A DNA stretch of 64,000 nucleotides, taken from the NCBI GenBank assembly GCA_024760905.1, contig CM045729.1:49388580-49452579 (forward strand), read 5' to 3'. Numbering within the stretch: position 1 is the first letter of the stretch; each line of letters begins with the position of its first letter. A program made the position numbers and the translations under genes. The notes under the pieces are model-generated. The model ran no database searches. It saw only the letters and a program-made list of their open reading frames with translations, and had not been told where the DNA came from. Below are positions 46,380-57,846 of the stretch, piece by piece. Origin of the DNA: Plotosus lineatus. Taxonomy: Eukaryota > Chordata > Actinopteri > Siluriformes > Plotosidae.

Positions 46380-47510
46380 AAAATATTGATACCCTTAAAT
46401 ATATTTTAAATTAGCGAAAAGAAAATATTCTTGAAACACACATTGGTTAGCATTGTCACTTCATAACAAGAAAATTCATTGCTCAATCTTGTCCAAGGCC
46501 TTTTTTTTTTTTGGGGGGGGGGGGGGGGGTTCACACATTCTCTCTATGCTTCTTTATGCCTCTCAGTCAAAGTCAGGTGGAATTGGCTGTGACCTTCCTT
46601 GCAACTTGCAACTCTGATAAGTAAGCATACCAATAAATGATGAACAATTCAGATATAGGCTCCTCTGAAAGTACAGTATTGGAATGACCTCTTGGTCTCC
46701 TTTTTTTTTTTTTTTTTTTTTTTTTTTTGTGCTCAACATTAAAATTTGTCTAGATCTCAATGTATAAACAAATAACATGCCCCATTTTGCTCGAACAATT
46801 TGTTTTCAAAAGCATTGGAACGTGCAGGTGACTAGAGTTGCTTGGTCTACTTCGGGGCTTGAGACCAGAGAGATGTCTAGGAGAGAAAACCAAGCAATTC
46901 TTAACTTTATCACAGAAGGATAAACTAATAATCCAATAATATTGACTATAGCAAAAGCAATAATCAGGAATGTCCTAAAAATTATAGAAACCACTGATGT
47001 ACTAACAACCATACAACAACTAAATTGATAAACAACAGCAGCGGTAAAGTTAATGATAGAAACATTGTGAAAGGGATAAAAGAAAAGAAAGACCCCCAAA
47101 AAAAAAAAAAAAAAAAAAAGTGACAACAATCTTTGTAGGTCAGAAACAAATGATTCTAATTGACTGAAAGAGACTTCAAGGACAGAACTATAGAGGCCGT
47201 ACCACAATATTGAAACCACTCATCTGTTGTAAGGATCAAACGAACAGATTATATTTACAAAGAAAAATAGAGATGAGCCAAAAAATCTTTGGAAGATAGA
47301 TTGGCCTCTACCAAAGTTCTGTAAAGGCCAAAATGTTGAGAAAGAAAGGATCTGATCATGATCCAAAACATATGATCTCACTGGCCAAGCACACTAGAGG
47401 TTTGGCTTGCATGGCTGTTTCTGGAACAAGCTCACTAATCTCACAATCAATTCACTTGTCTACAGAAACATTCTGCCTGACAATTTTCTGAGAAACGGAT
47501 CCAGTGTAAA
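46380..47510 (+). mobile_element. Tc1-like transposon relic
   Basis: Near 47340-47460 the + strand translates to KKGSDHDPKHMISLAKHTRG and LACMAVSGTSSLIS, a recognisable fish Tc1-type transposase segment. Upstream text (47240-47330) resembles the RDEPK..DWPLPKF part of the same family. Stops, frameshifts and a poly-A run at 47099-47119 show it is dead. Boundaries are approximate; no terminal inverted repeats were identified. Confidence 0.6.
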
Positions 47511-47517
47511 TGGAAGC

Positions 47518-47875
47518 ACGGCAGCACGGGGGCGCAGTGGTTAGAAAGTCCACCTCATAGCAAGAAGGTCCTGGTTTTGATTCTCAGCTTGGGCGTTTCA
47601 TTGCGGAGTTTGAGCTCTGCGGTTGTTTTCTCTGTGCTAATGAGTACGTTAGTTTATTCCCACAGTCTAAAGAAATGCACCTTAGGCTAATAGACATCCA
47701 AATTGCTCCTCGGTATGGGTGAGTGCAAGTGGTTGTGTGTGTTGCCCTGCAATGATCTGGTAAGGTGTTCAGGGTGTTTCCTGCCTTCCCTTCGTGTCAG
47801 CTGAGATAGTCGGTCTTCAGCCTCCATGTGACCCCAATAGGAATAAGTCATTTGGGAAATGAGTGAGTGTTCGTG
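47518..47875 (+). mobile_element. tRNA-derived SINE, third type
   Basis: The head GGCAGCACGGGGGCGCAGTGG is followed by TTAGAAAGTCCACCTCATAGC and a degenerate B box. The tail 'CCCCAATAGGAATAAGTCATT' carries (GAGT)n and then (AAT)n. Confidence 0.75.
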
Positions 47876-48055
47876 TTAAAATAATAATAATAATAATAAA
47901 AATAGTAATAAATACTGGTGTGTTTTCTTTTTACTCACAGTTCACACAAGTCAAAACTTGAAATCATTACGTTTCGGTTCAGGTTTAAGCAAAAAAAATA
48001 ATAAAAAATTACTTTACTTAGTTTTATAGAGTAATGCTGATGCTGCCTTTTCCCA

Positions 48056-48845
48056 GTTTGCAGATGACATCGTGATCTGTAGTGAGAGCAGAGAACAAGT
48101 GCAGGAAAATCTAGAGAGGTGGAGGTATGCCCTGGAAAGGAGGGGAATGAAGGTTAGCCTCAGTAAGACAGAATACATGTGCATGAATGACAAGGACCAA
48201 AGAGGAACGGTGAGATTACAGGGAGCAGAGATAAGGAAGGTGGAGGATTTTAAGTACTTAGGCTCAACAGTCCAGAGCAGTGGAGAGTGTGGAAAAGAGG
48301 TGAAGAAGCGTGTGCAGGCAGGTTGGAATGGATGGAGAAAAGTGTCCGGTGTGATGTGTGATAGGAAGGTATCGGCAAGAATGAAAGGAAAAGTGTACAA
48401 GATGGTGTTGAGGCCAACAATGTTGTATGGTTTAGAAACAGTGGCCCTGGGGAAAAGACAGGAGGCAGAGTTGGAGGTAGCAGAGATGAAAATGTTGAGG
48501 TTCTCTTTGGGAGTAACGAGGATGGATAGGATCAAGAATGAGCACATCAGAGGGACAGCACATGTAAGACGTTTTGGAGACAAAGTCAGAGAGGCTAGAT
48601 TGAGATGGTTTGGACATGTACAGAGGAGGGATAGTGAGTATATTGGTAATAGGATGCTGAGGCTGGAACTACCAGGCAAAAGGCCTAGAGGAAGACCAAA
48701 GAGACGATTCATGGATGTGGTGAAGGAGGACATGAAGGTCGATGGTGTAAGAGAAGAAGATGCAAAGGATAGGGTGAGATGGAGGCAGATGATTCGCTGT
48801 GGCGACCCCTGAAGGGAAAAGCCGAAAGGAAAAGAAGAAGAAGAA
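48056..48845 (+). mobile_element. RTE-clade LINE, young 5'-truncated insertion
   Basis: It begins exactly at the RT catalytic FADD codons (TTTGCAGATGAC). An uninterrupted frame encodes the rest of RT and the C-terminal tail to CGDP (stop at 48810-48812). The RTE 3' end follows with GCCGAAAGGAA and (AAG)n. A perfect 20-bp direct repeat flanks it (48036-48055 and 48846-48865). The open frame and perfect duplication imply a recent insertion. Confidence 0.93.
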
Positions 48846-49080
48846 GCTGATGCTGCCTTTTCCCAATGTTTTTACCAGGGGAAAAAATTCACTGCTAGTG
48901 TATATGTTGGCATGAGTGACCATTACACACACTTTTGGAATACACTTTTTTTAAGTGAAAAGTGCTAGACTGCAGATTTTTAAGGATTTTGTATATCTGA
49001 TGGGGAAAATGGGGAAACAGTGTATTAGCAGATGGGCCTGACAAGGATCTGGAGCTGTTAGTGAGGTGATAGAGACAGAG

Positions 49081-49090
49081 AGAGAGAGAG

Positions 49091-49138
<48 letters not shown>

Positions 49139-49160
49139 GGTTGGTTGGTTGGTTGGTTGG
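49081..49160. repeat. (GA)n(GT)n(TTGG)n compound microsatellite
   Basis: Three adjacent repeat types in order. Confidence 0.95.
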
Positions 49161-49739
49161 TGTTACGCCACCCTACAGGAGGTCTAGAGGGCCAGACTGA
49201 GACTCAGATTGCAGCTGTCTGTTCTCAACCACCTGCCATACCCTACAGTCGTGACATACTGGCTGATGACATCATTTCAACATAAAGATGTCACCATAAT
49301 GCTGACCGTAAGAAACACTACTACAGATATGTAAAGGCTATCAGTGAAAACAGTGAGATATGGGCCTATGGCACTGTGAAGTGAAAGTTGTTGCTTTTCA
49401 TGGTGAGTGGAACAATATACTGTAGTTTGAAATCTTTTGGTTTTATTTATTTCTTTATTGCTGAAACACATTCTTTTGACATTTGTTAATGATCATGCTG
49501 CACATTTACTAACCCTCTCCCTCTGAGAGTATATAATGAATGTACTGTCATTTTGCTTCTGTTTAACTCTAGCACTTATTTACTTTTTAGGGGTTTTTTT
49601 TTATTTATTTATTTCACATATGAGTTTTGGACAGTCAATTATTCTCTGGTCGTCAGGCCATAAGATGATAAATCTAACATACGCCATGTAAAGGCACAAG
49701 CCCCTCATCTGGGTATCTGATTCAGTAGTAGTACCAGAT
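49161..49739. other. Intergenic, no gene seen
   Basis: No supported gene or repeat in this stretch. Confidence 0.4.
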
Positions 49740-49769
49740 TTTAAAAATAAATAAGTTCCTGAACAAGAG

Positions 49770-50123
49770 GTCTGTCTTCCTTTCAGCTTTTTCCATTTTA
49801 CTCGGGAGTCGCCACAGCAAATCATCTGATTCGCACGTTTGATTTGGCAGAGGTTTTTAGATCGGATGCCCTTCCTGTCACAACCCTTTTTAGCAAGGGA
49901 CAGAAACACGCTGACGACTTTGCAGATACTCTTTACGAAAGTCAGCAATGGTTCTTTTACATGAACCTCTCACCATAGACAGTGAGAGACATGGCCCGCC
50001 TTTGATAACCCAGTTAGCCGCACTGGGGGGAACAGTGACAACCTTGTGGAGAGTGGGACTCGAACCCCCAACCTTTGGATCAGCGATCCAGTGCCCTATA
50101 CCACTAGACCACCACTGCCCCAA
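49770..50123 (-). mobile_element. tRNA-derived SINE, subfamily B (RTE-derived tail)
   Basis: The - strand head near 50123 is the same tRNA-like head as subfamily A. After the GTCAGCGTG block the body changes to sequence matching the RTE leader (GACAGGAAGGGCATCCGAT) and then the RTE 3' end (GCTGTGGCGACTCCCGAG.., AAAGC, GAAAGGAAGAC). It is flanked by a perfect 30-bp direct repeat (49740-49769 and 50124-50153). Confidence 0.9.
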
Positions 50124-50159
50124 TTTAAAAATAAATAAGTTCCTGAACAAGAGATGATA

Positions 50160-51479
50160 ATACATAATGTTGGACTGTGAAACTTTGGGGAAGGAGTCAA
50201 AAATGATCAGCTAGGTTTCAGGACTACCATCGGAGGGGGTCAAAGGGTACAATTGACTTTGGCCCAAGGCTTGGGGAGAAGGGGAATTCATACAAAGGTC
50301 TCGGATTGACCCTATAAGAGCTGTTGTTGTTGTTGTTGTTGATGGTGTTGTTGCGTCTATGCTCATGTGCCCAACAAGGCAACTCAACGGAATACGTTCA
50401 TACAGAACCAACACCGCCACTGCAATTGGCACTGAGTGCACTGGCATGCTGCAAAAAATGTATTTAATAAATTTAATTTTAAAAATTTGTATTGTTTTTT
50501 TTTCCCCCTGAGGTGAAATGAGACTGTGAGTTATATTCTGACTGTTTTTTTACTGAAAATAAAAGCATTTTTAAGATGTCCTTTTAGGCAGTGCCTTAAT
50601 ATTTATACTATATTTAATACTAAGAATACTTCTCAGAATGCTTTTAACACATTCCTCTATATTTGAGTATTTTTCCTTAACAGCATGTCTTGAGTCAAAC
50701 AAAATCTTGTCTTGAGTTCAAAAAGTTTAGTTTTATTTGAAATAAACCACAAAGCTCATGCTAAAGATTTTCCCTGCTGTTTTATATGAGCTGTGAAAGC
50801 TGTCGGCCTCTCTGGCACAGTTTGGGGATGTCTGGAGCGGCAAGAAGCCGCAGTGGCTGCATGGCTGGCTGGGACTGGGTGTAGTTTTAATAAAGAAGTC
50901 GCTGAGGTCTTTTGTGCGGAACAGTGGGGTACACTCACACCCCACAGTTTTGTTTGTGTATGGGTGTTTAAAATTCAGTGGGACACACATGCACAAAAAC
51001 ACACACCCCACAGGGTGTGTACTGAGTCCTGTTCTACTCTTCTCTTCTCGCCTCCAGTCTGCAGTCTCTCACTTCTCTCTCACGTTCTCAAAGCTTTCTC
51101 ACTCGACTACATCCATCGGATATCATTTAATGATTAAACTAAGCCAGAGCATACTTGGATTAGTTATTGAGAAATACAGTGTTGATCATTGCCACAGACA
51201 TTCTTCTGTTTTGGACAGAGTTGGCAATAAACACACCGTTTCTGGAGTAAATGTCCAAAGGGATCACAATGTGGTTTTAATCCACTTCTTAGTAGAAGAA
51301 TAGTTTTGAAGCCTGCTCTATTGCTTTTCTCACTTCCTCTTACAGCTGTTAGAAATATTAATAAGGAATCACCCAGCATTCCAATTCCCCTGCTTCCCAC
51401 TTGAGTCACGAGCATTAAAGGCGACACCTTGTGGGTGTTTCAAGAAAAATCCATTTCTAATGTGCACAGCCTCAATATC
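50160..51479. other. Intergenic, apparently low-repeat stretch
   Basis: No supported gene. It contains a (TTG)n run at 50321-50355. A region at 50770-51130 has no TE I recognise; short ORFs on both strands lack homology or splice support. Confidence 0.4.
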
Positions 51480-51817
51480 ATCATCAGCTCATTTTCTGGA
51501 ACCGCTTAATCCTACTTAGGGTCAAGGGGAGGCTGGCACCCATCCCAGCCAACTCCAGCCACAGCCAGAGTACACCCTGGACAGCTCGCCAGTCCATCGC
51601 AGGGCAGAAACACACTGACAGCTTTGCAGCTACTCTTGTTTAAAGTCAGTAATGGTTCTCTTTTACATGCCTCACGCCATAGACAGTGAGAGACATGGCC
51701 AGCCTTTGATAACCCAGTTAGTTGCACTGGAAGCACAGTGACAACCTTGTGGTGAGTGGGGCTTGAACCACCAACCCTAGGATCCAGCACCTATACCACT
51801 AGGATACCACTGCCCGC
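51480..51817 (-). mobile_element. tRNA-derived SINE, subfamily A
   Basis: From 51817 downward: tRNA-like head, CATGTAAAAGAGAACCATTAC block and the tail (CCTAAGTAGGATTAAGCGG). Diverged copy. Confidence 0.8.
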
Positions 51818-51862
51818 CAGCCTCAATATATTTCATTTAATCGTCCAATCATTTTTAAATCT

Positions 51863-54612
51863 CATCTCATCTCATCATCTCATCTCATCTTCTTCCGCTT
51901 AGTCCGGGGTCGGGTCGCGGGGGCAGCAACCTTAGCAAAGAGGTCCAGACATCCCTCTCCCGAGCCACTTCCTCCAACTCTCCCGGGGGGACACCGAGGC
52001 GGTCCCAGACAAGCCGAGAAACATAGTCCCTCCAGCGTGTTCTAGGTCGACCCCGGGGTCTCTTCCCGGTTGGACATGCCCGAAACACCACACCAGGGAG
52101 GCGACCGCGTCCATCATAACCAGATGCCCGTCCCACCTCAACTGGCCCCTCTCCCTGCGGAGTAGCAGCGGATCTACTCCGAGCTCTCCCGGATGGCGGA
52201 GCTTCTCACCCTATCTCTAAGGGAGAACCCGCCACCCGGCGAAGAAAGCTCATTTCAGCCGCTTGTATCCGTGATCTTGTTCTTTCGGTCATTACCCAAA
52301 GCTCGTGACCATAGGTGAGGGTTGGAACGTAGATCGACTGGTAAATTGAGAGCTTCGCCTTGCGGCTCAGCTCCTTTTTCACCACGACGGACCGGTACAG
52401 GCACCGCTTAACAGCAGAGGCTGCAGCGATCCGCCTGTCGGTCTCTTGCTCCATCCTTCCCTCACTGTAAACAAGACCCCAAGATACTTAAACTCCTCCA
52501 CTTGGGGCAGGACCTCATCCCCGACCCAGAGGGTGCATTCCACCATTGTCCGACTGAGAACCATGGCCTCGGACTTGGAGGTACTGATCTTCATCCCGGC
52601 TGCTTCGCACTCAGCTGCGAATCGCTCCAATGAGAGCTGGAGGGCCCGACTTGATGAAGCCAAAAGGACAACATCATCCGCAAAGCAGAGATGATATCCG
52701 ATGGCCACCGAACCAGAACCCCTCATCGCCTCGACTGCGCTTAGAAATTCTGTCCATAAAAATTATGAACAGAATCGGTGACAAAGGACAGCCTTGGCGG
52801 ACTCCAACTCCCACCGAAACGAATCCGAGCTGCTGTTACCAATACGGACCAAACTCTGGCTCGGTGATACAGCGACCGAATAGCTCGTAGCAACGGGTCC
52901 GGAACGCCGTACTCTCGAAGTACGCCCCACAAGATCTTTCGAGGGACACGGTCGAAAGCCTTCTCCAAATCCACAAAGCACATGTGGACAGATTGGGCAA
53001 ACTCCCATGTCCCTCCAGAATCCTGTGGAGCGTATAGAGTTGGTCAAGAGTGCTGCGGCCAGGACGAAAACCACATTGTTCCTCCTGAATCCGAGGTTCG
53101 ACTATCGGTCGGATCCTCCTCTCTAGTACCCCTGCATAGACTTTCCCAGGTAGGCTGAGGAGTGTAATTCCCCGATAATTGGAACACACCCTCCGGTCCC
53201 CTTCTTAAAAATTGGGACCACCACCCCAGTTTGCCAATCCAGAGGTACAGCCCCCGATGACCACGCGATGTTGCAGAGACGTGTCAACCAAGACAGTCCT
53301 GCAACATCCAGAGTCCTGAGGTATTCCGGGCGGATCTCGTCCAACCCCGGAGCTCGACCACCGAGGAGCTTTTTGACAACCTCAGTGACCTCCACTCCAG
53401 TGATGGGCGGACCCTCACCCGAACCCCCAGGGTCTTCCTCTTCCACGGAGGGCGTGTTGGTGGGATTGAGAAGGTCCTCAAAGTATTCCCTCCACCTCTC
53501 AACAACATCCCCAGTCAAGGTAAGCAGCTCCCCACCTCCACCGTAAACAGTGTTTGTGAAGAACTGCTTCCCCCTCCTGAGGCGTCGGATGGTGGGCCAG
53601 AACCTTTTTGAGGCCAACCGATAATCACTCTCCAGGCCCTCACCGAACTCCTCCCACGTCCGAGATTTTGCATCTGCGACAGCCTCGGCTGCAGCACGTT
53701 TGGCCTGCCGGTACCCGTTTGCTGCCTCAGGAGTCCCACAGGCTAATAAAACCCGATAGGCCTCCTTCTTCAGCTGGACGGCCCCCTTCACCGCAGGTGT
53801 CCACCACCGGGTTCGGGGATTACCGCCACGACAAGCACCGACGACCTTACGGCCACAGCTATGGGCTGCCGCCTCAGCAATGGAGGCACGAAACATGGCC
53901 CATTCAGATTCCATGTCCCCCGCCTCCTCCGGAACGTGGTTGTAGCTCTGCCGGAGGTGGGAGTTAAAGGCCTCTCGGACAGGGGGCTCCGCCAAACGTT
54001 CCCAGCAGACTCTTCACCCGAGTGTCCAGAACATACGGTCGCAAGTCCGATGACACGACTACAAAGTCAATCATCGAACTGCGACCTAGGGTGTCCTGGT
54101 GCCAAGTGCACTTATGGACACCCTTATGTTCGAACATGGTGTTCGTGATAGACAAACTATGACGAGCACAGAAGTCCAACAACGACCCACCATTCGGATT
54201 CAGACTGGAGAGGCCGTACCTACCGATCACACCCTTCCAGGTCACACTATCGTTGCCCACATGGGCGTTGAAGTCTCCCAAGACAACGAGCGAGTCTCCC
54301 GTGGGGACGTTCTCCAGCACCCCCAAAGACTCCAAAAGGGTGGGTACTCTGAACTATCATTTGGTGCATAAGCACAAATAACAGTCAGGACCCGTCCCCC
54401 ACCCGAAGACGGAGGGAAGCTACCCTTTCGTCAACCGGGGAGAACCCCAACATTTGGGCACCGAGACGGGGGGCAACAAGAATACCCACACCGGCTCGCC
54501 GCCTCTCCCCATGAGCAACTCCAGAATAGAAGAAGGTCCAGCCTCTTTCGAGATGGATGGTTCCAGAGCCCAAGCTATGCGTTGAGGTGAGCCCGACTAT
54601 ATCTAGTCGGTA
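51863..54612 (-). mobile_element. APE-type non-LTR retrotransposon, 5'-truncated, 2.75 kb
   Basis: From 54612 downward: endonuclease remains (54335-53964: [40 protein letters not shown]), then a 290-codon segment (53995-53123: WWTPAVKGAVQLKKEAYRVL, NYRQ-type linker, GGRAPGLDEIRPEYLRTLD, GVVVPIFKKG). RT follows (53189-52741: NYRGITLLSLPGKVY, EEQCGFRPGRSTLDQLYTLH, CFVDLEKAFDRVPRK), then LCFADDVVLLASS (52726-52379). The C-terminal tail includes LSIYQSIYVPTLTYGHELWV and KRPRGRPRTRWRDYVSRL. It ends in (GATGA)n. Several frameshifts. A perfect 13-bp direct repeat CATTTTTAAATCT flanks it (51850-51862, 54613-54625). Clade left open; it is a common fish LINE. Confidence 0.9.
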
Positions 54613-54659
54613 CATTTTTAAATCTTTATCCTAAATTAAGACACATGAAGGTTGCATGC

Positions 54660-54870
54660 AGCCCATTCTAGCCAACTCCAGTTGAACTCTTGAACAGCTT
54701 GACCAACCAATGCAGGGCCAACACAGATACAGAACCATTCACACTTTGGGGCAATCAAGAATATCCAATCAGCCTAATGTGCATGTCTTTGGATTGTGGG
54801 AGAAAACCGGAGCACCTGGAGGAAACCCATGCAAGAATGGCGAGAACATGCAAACTTCAGACATGACATC
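54660..54870 (-). mobile_element. Fragment of third-type SINE
   Basis: Contains the TTTGGATTGTGGGAGAAAAC and GGAGCACCTGGAGGAAACCC blocks, as at 6460-6530, in the same - orientation. Head missing. Confidence 0.65.
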
Positions 54871-54887
54871 ATAATAACATAAAACAT

Positions 54888-54969
54888 AATGACGAATCAG
54901 ATGATTCGAGTAAAAGGGAACTCGAGTTACCCGAGTAAAAGGGAAAAAAGCCAAAAGGAAGACAGACAA
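54888..54969 (+). mobile_element. Subfamily-B SINE tail fragment
   Basis: Matches the RTE-like tail of subfamily B (AATCAGATGATT.., GAGTAAAAGGGAA.., AAAAGCCAAAAGGAAGACAG), with a short internal duplication of the GAGTAAAAGGGAA segment. Confidence 0.6.
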
Positions 54970-54979
54970 TAATGCCGTG

Positions 54980-55320
54980 CAGGGCAGTGGTGGCCTAGTG
55001 GTATAGGGTGTTGGATCTCTGATCCTAAGGTTGGGGGTTGAGTCCCACTCTCCATGAGGTTGTTACTGCCCGCCCCCCCAGTGCAGCTAATTGGGTTATC
55101 AAAGGCCGGGCATGTCTCTCACTGTCTACTCTGTGTGGCTGTAAAAAAACCATTGCTAACTTTTGACAAGAGTAGCTGCAAAGCTGTCAGCGTTCTTCCG
55201 CCCTACATTGCCTGGTGAGCTATCCAGGGTGTACTCTGCCCTCTCCCGGAGTCGGCTGGGAAGGCCGCCAGCCTCCTAGCGACCCTAATTAGGATTAAGC
55301 AGTTACACTGCTAGTTAATG
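54980..55320 (+). mobile_element. tRNA-derived SINE, subfamily A
   Basis: The head GGGCAGTGGTGGCCTAGTGG is followed by a B-box-like GGTTGAGTCCC and the body. The tail is GCGACCCTAATTAGGATTAAG CAGTTACA. Confidence 0.85.
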
Positions 55321-56160
55321 AAAATTGCTCAAACGCCATTTGTTGAAACCACTAATAACATTTGAGTTGGTTTAATGAATTGGTGTTCCAAAAAATGTAA
55401 TGAATACCCATGTCCAGCCAGGCCAACATAGGTGTGGCAGATTCTGGCAGGGCCACTACTGTATACCACAGTGATGTAACATTGTGCTGGCCTTTTAAAC
55501 ATGGTGGCTTACAAGCCGTGTACTGTGTACACTTAGTCAGCAGTACAAGATCAAGCTACTGAGTCTGGATATACACAGAGTTGGAAGAACCAGGAACCTT
55601 TCGGCATTGCAAATGTTTAATAGAAATGGAAACGCTTCTTAAAGATCAGATATTATACCTATTTTAGATCTTTATTTTTCACCAAAGTACAATTCCTCAT
55701 CCAAAAAAACACTCGTCAGTTCTTCAGGAGGCTGCATCCCCAACTCCACCTGAAGTAAAGGTTTTGAATGCACACACTGGGGTCTGGGAGACCTGGCTAA
55801 TTAGTCGGCTAATTAATAAATCTTACGTTTTCAACCAGCTCAGGCAGCCCAGAGAGAAAACTTGCTCTAACCTTATTATTTTACACTGTAGCATCATAGA
55901 ATATGGCTATTCATCACTGTAATCACATTTATTGGTTAAAAAAAAAAAAAGGGATGAAAAGCATAGTTTCCCTTCAACAGTTTATAATATGTGCATGTGT
56001 AGAGCAAAGATAAATAGGCATTTGTGGTAAATTATCTAAAAAAGATAGCAAAGTTTTAAAATGTTTCATACCATAAGTTGATAGGTAGCACCAATATCCA
56101 CAAAACAATGTTTATTATCTCAAAATAAACCCCCACCGGTGAATCAGGACCCTGCATGAA
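55321..56160. other. Intergenic, no gene seen
   Basis: AT-rich unannotated sequence. No gene supported. Confidence 0.4.
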
Positions 56161-56164
56161 GCAC

Positions 56165-56482
56165 AGTGGTCTTCAACTTTTTTGCACGAGGGACCAGTTT
56201 TATGTATGAAAATGTTTCCGCGGACCGGTTAGAATCTATTTCGTGGTCTGGTTTTGGTGGCTGTCACCGCAGAAAACCCCGCCTGACAAAGATATGGTTG
56301 GAAATGGAAGAAGGGCTTTCAGTGCTTCTGTGGCAATGTCAAAAACAATTGTTTTTCAAAATAAGACCCAGAAGTTCTCATAAAACAATTATAATTTGTA
56401 CCATGAAAGATTTTGTTTGCAGACCGATTCAAATGATCCACGGACCGGTACCGGCCCATGGACCAGGGGTTGGGGACCCATG
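56165..56482. mobile_element. hAT MITE (CAGTGGTCTTCAAC / GGTTGGGGACC ends)
   Basis: The imperfect inverted ends and the internal 'CGCGGACCGGTT' and 'CCACGGACCGGTACCGG' are the style of vertebrate hAT-Charlie-type MITEs. I could not identify a clear 8-bp duplication. A 112-codon frame across it is chance. Confidence 0.6.
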
Positions 56483-56604
56483 TTTTAGCAAAGGGGTCCT
56501 GTAACCCCCTGAAGAGGTTTATTTCTCAGTAATGAGTTTCTCGTTGTACATTAATCTGCTTATAAATCCAGCCACTCTAAAATCAGTCTAGACTGAGTCA
56601 TCTA

Positions 56605-56943
56605 ATGGCAGTGGTGGCCTGGTGGTATTGGTGCTGGATCGCTGATCCTAAGGTTGGGGGTTCGAGTCCCACTCTCCACAAGGTTGTCACTGTCCCCCCC
56701 CCAGTGCAGCTGACTGGGTTGTCAAAGGCCAGCCATGTCTCTCACTGTCTAGGGTGAGAGGTTCTTGTAAAAGAACCATTGCTGACTTTCGACAAGAGTA
56801 GGCTGCATAGCCATCAGTGTGTTTCCACCCTGCGATGGCCTGGTGAGCTATCCAGGGTGTACTTTGCCCTTGCCGGAGTCCGCTGGGATGGGCGCCAGCC
56901 TCCCTGTGACCCTAATTAGGATTAAGTGGTTTCAGAAAATGAA
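56605..56943 (+). mobile_element. tRNA-derived SINE, subfamily A
   Basis: Complete copy with B-box GGTTCGAGTCCC (near 56659) and tail TGACCCTAATTAGGATTAAGTGG. Its 3' end abuts an inverted partial SINE. Confidence 0.85.
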
Positions 56944-57135
56944 CCTCGGCTTGTCAAAAGTCAGCAATGGTTCTTTTACATGCCTCTCACCATAGACAGG
57001 GAGAGACATGGCCGGCCTTTGATGTCCCAGTTAGCTGCACTGGGGGGGACAGTGACAACCTGTTGAGATAGGGGCTTGAACCCCCAACCTTACGAACAGT
57101 GATCCAATACCTTTACCACCAGGCCACCAGCCTGA
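56944..57135 (-). mobile_element. Inverted partial SINE
   Basis: - strand head and body (from CACCAGGCCACC.. to TGTCAAAAGTCAGC) directly joined to the + strand SINE before it, giving an inverted pair. Confidence 0.75.
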
Positions 57136-57342
57136 TGAGCCACTATGGCTTGGGTGTAAAAAGCCCAACAGACCTTACTTTACCAAGCTATACAACTTCT
57201 GTGTATACCACTGTAGAGCCCATATCGGCCAGATTTTCTGCAATGAACATTTTACACCCAAGTATTTCCCCGAATGTCTTGCAATGAGCTAGAATACAAA
57301 CAAAAATATTTGGGTCTGCATAATACCAGTCTATATTAATCA

Positions 57343-57600
57343 GTTCATTTTCTGTAACCACTTAATCCTAATTAGGGTCACGAGGAGGCTGGCATCCATC
57401 CCAGCCAACTCCAGGGGAGGGCAGAGTACACCCTGGACAGCTCACCAGGCCATCACAGGGCAGAAACACACTGATGGCTATGCAGCTACTCTTTACAAAA
57501 AGTCAGCAATGGTTCTTTTACACCTCACAACATAGACAGTGAGAGACATGGCCAGCCTTTGATAACCCAGTTAGCTGCACGGGGGGGCGGGAGGCAGTGA
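57343..57600 (-). mobile_element. tRNA-derived SINE, subfamily A, head missing
   Basis: The tail (TCATTTTCTGTAACCACTTAATCC) and body on the - strand; the sequence stops in the TTAGCTGCAC block before the tRNA-like head. Confidence 0.75.
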
Positions 57601-57659
57601 CAACTACAACTGCCCTCTCTCAGACAGTACTGTTGTACTAATAACAATCAAATGAGTCC

Positions 57660-57712
57660 GCTACGCATGCGCGCGCATGCTCGCGCGTGTGTATGTACGC
57701 GCGTGCGCGCAT
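57660..57712. repeat. CG/TG/CA alternating purine-pyrimidine tract
   Basis: About 50 nt of almost perfect alternating purine-pyrimidine with many CpG steps (GCATGCGCGCGCATGC, GTACGCGCGTGCGCGC). A classic Z-DNA-prone composition, 62 nt upstream of a candidate first-exon ATG. Confidence 0.8.
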
Positions 57713-57773
57713 ACAGCCGAAAGGAAGGCTGCTTCCCTCATGTAGCCAGGATTAGTTTTCTGCATTGACAAAC

Positions 57774-57846
57774 ATGGAGTCCAAATTCGGTTCCGTTTTC
57801 TGGCTTGTGGGCTCTGTTGTGCTTTTTCTTCGTCAGGTTTGTGGTG
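57774..57846 (+). CDS. Candidate first coding exon with signal peptide (integrin beta-6-like by synteny)
   Basis: ATG in strong Kozak context (ACAAACATGG) opens MESKFGSVFWLVGSVVLF to LRQVCG plus one base, then a consensus donor G|GTAAGT at 57847. The peptide has a Lys, a hydrophobic core and a short polar end, as in a cleavable signal peptide. Reading through the donor soon ends at a stop, so a splice is the natural reading. In mammals ITGB6 lies downstream of RBMS1 on the same strand. Its first coding exon likewise encodes a signal peptide, and a phase-1 end is plausible. No second exon is recognised before 64000. The identity is inference; a chance ORF is possible. Confidence 0.35.

Noticed and set aside
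53608..53967. 119-codon + strand ORF in GC-rich sequence
   Set aside because: Antisense to the 290-codon LINE segment on the - strand.
56166..56504. 112-codon ORF
   Set aside because: Lies wholly within a hAT MITE and shows no protein similarity.
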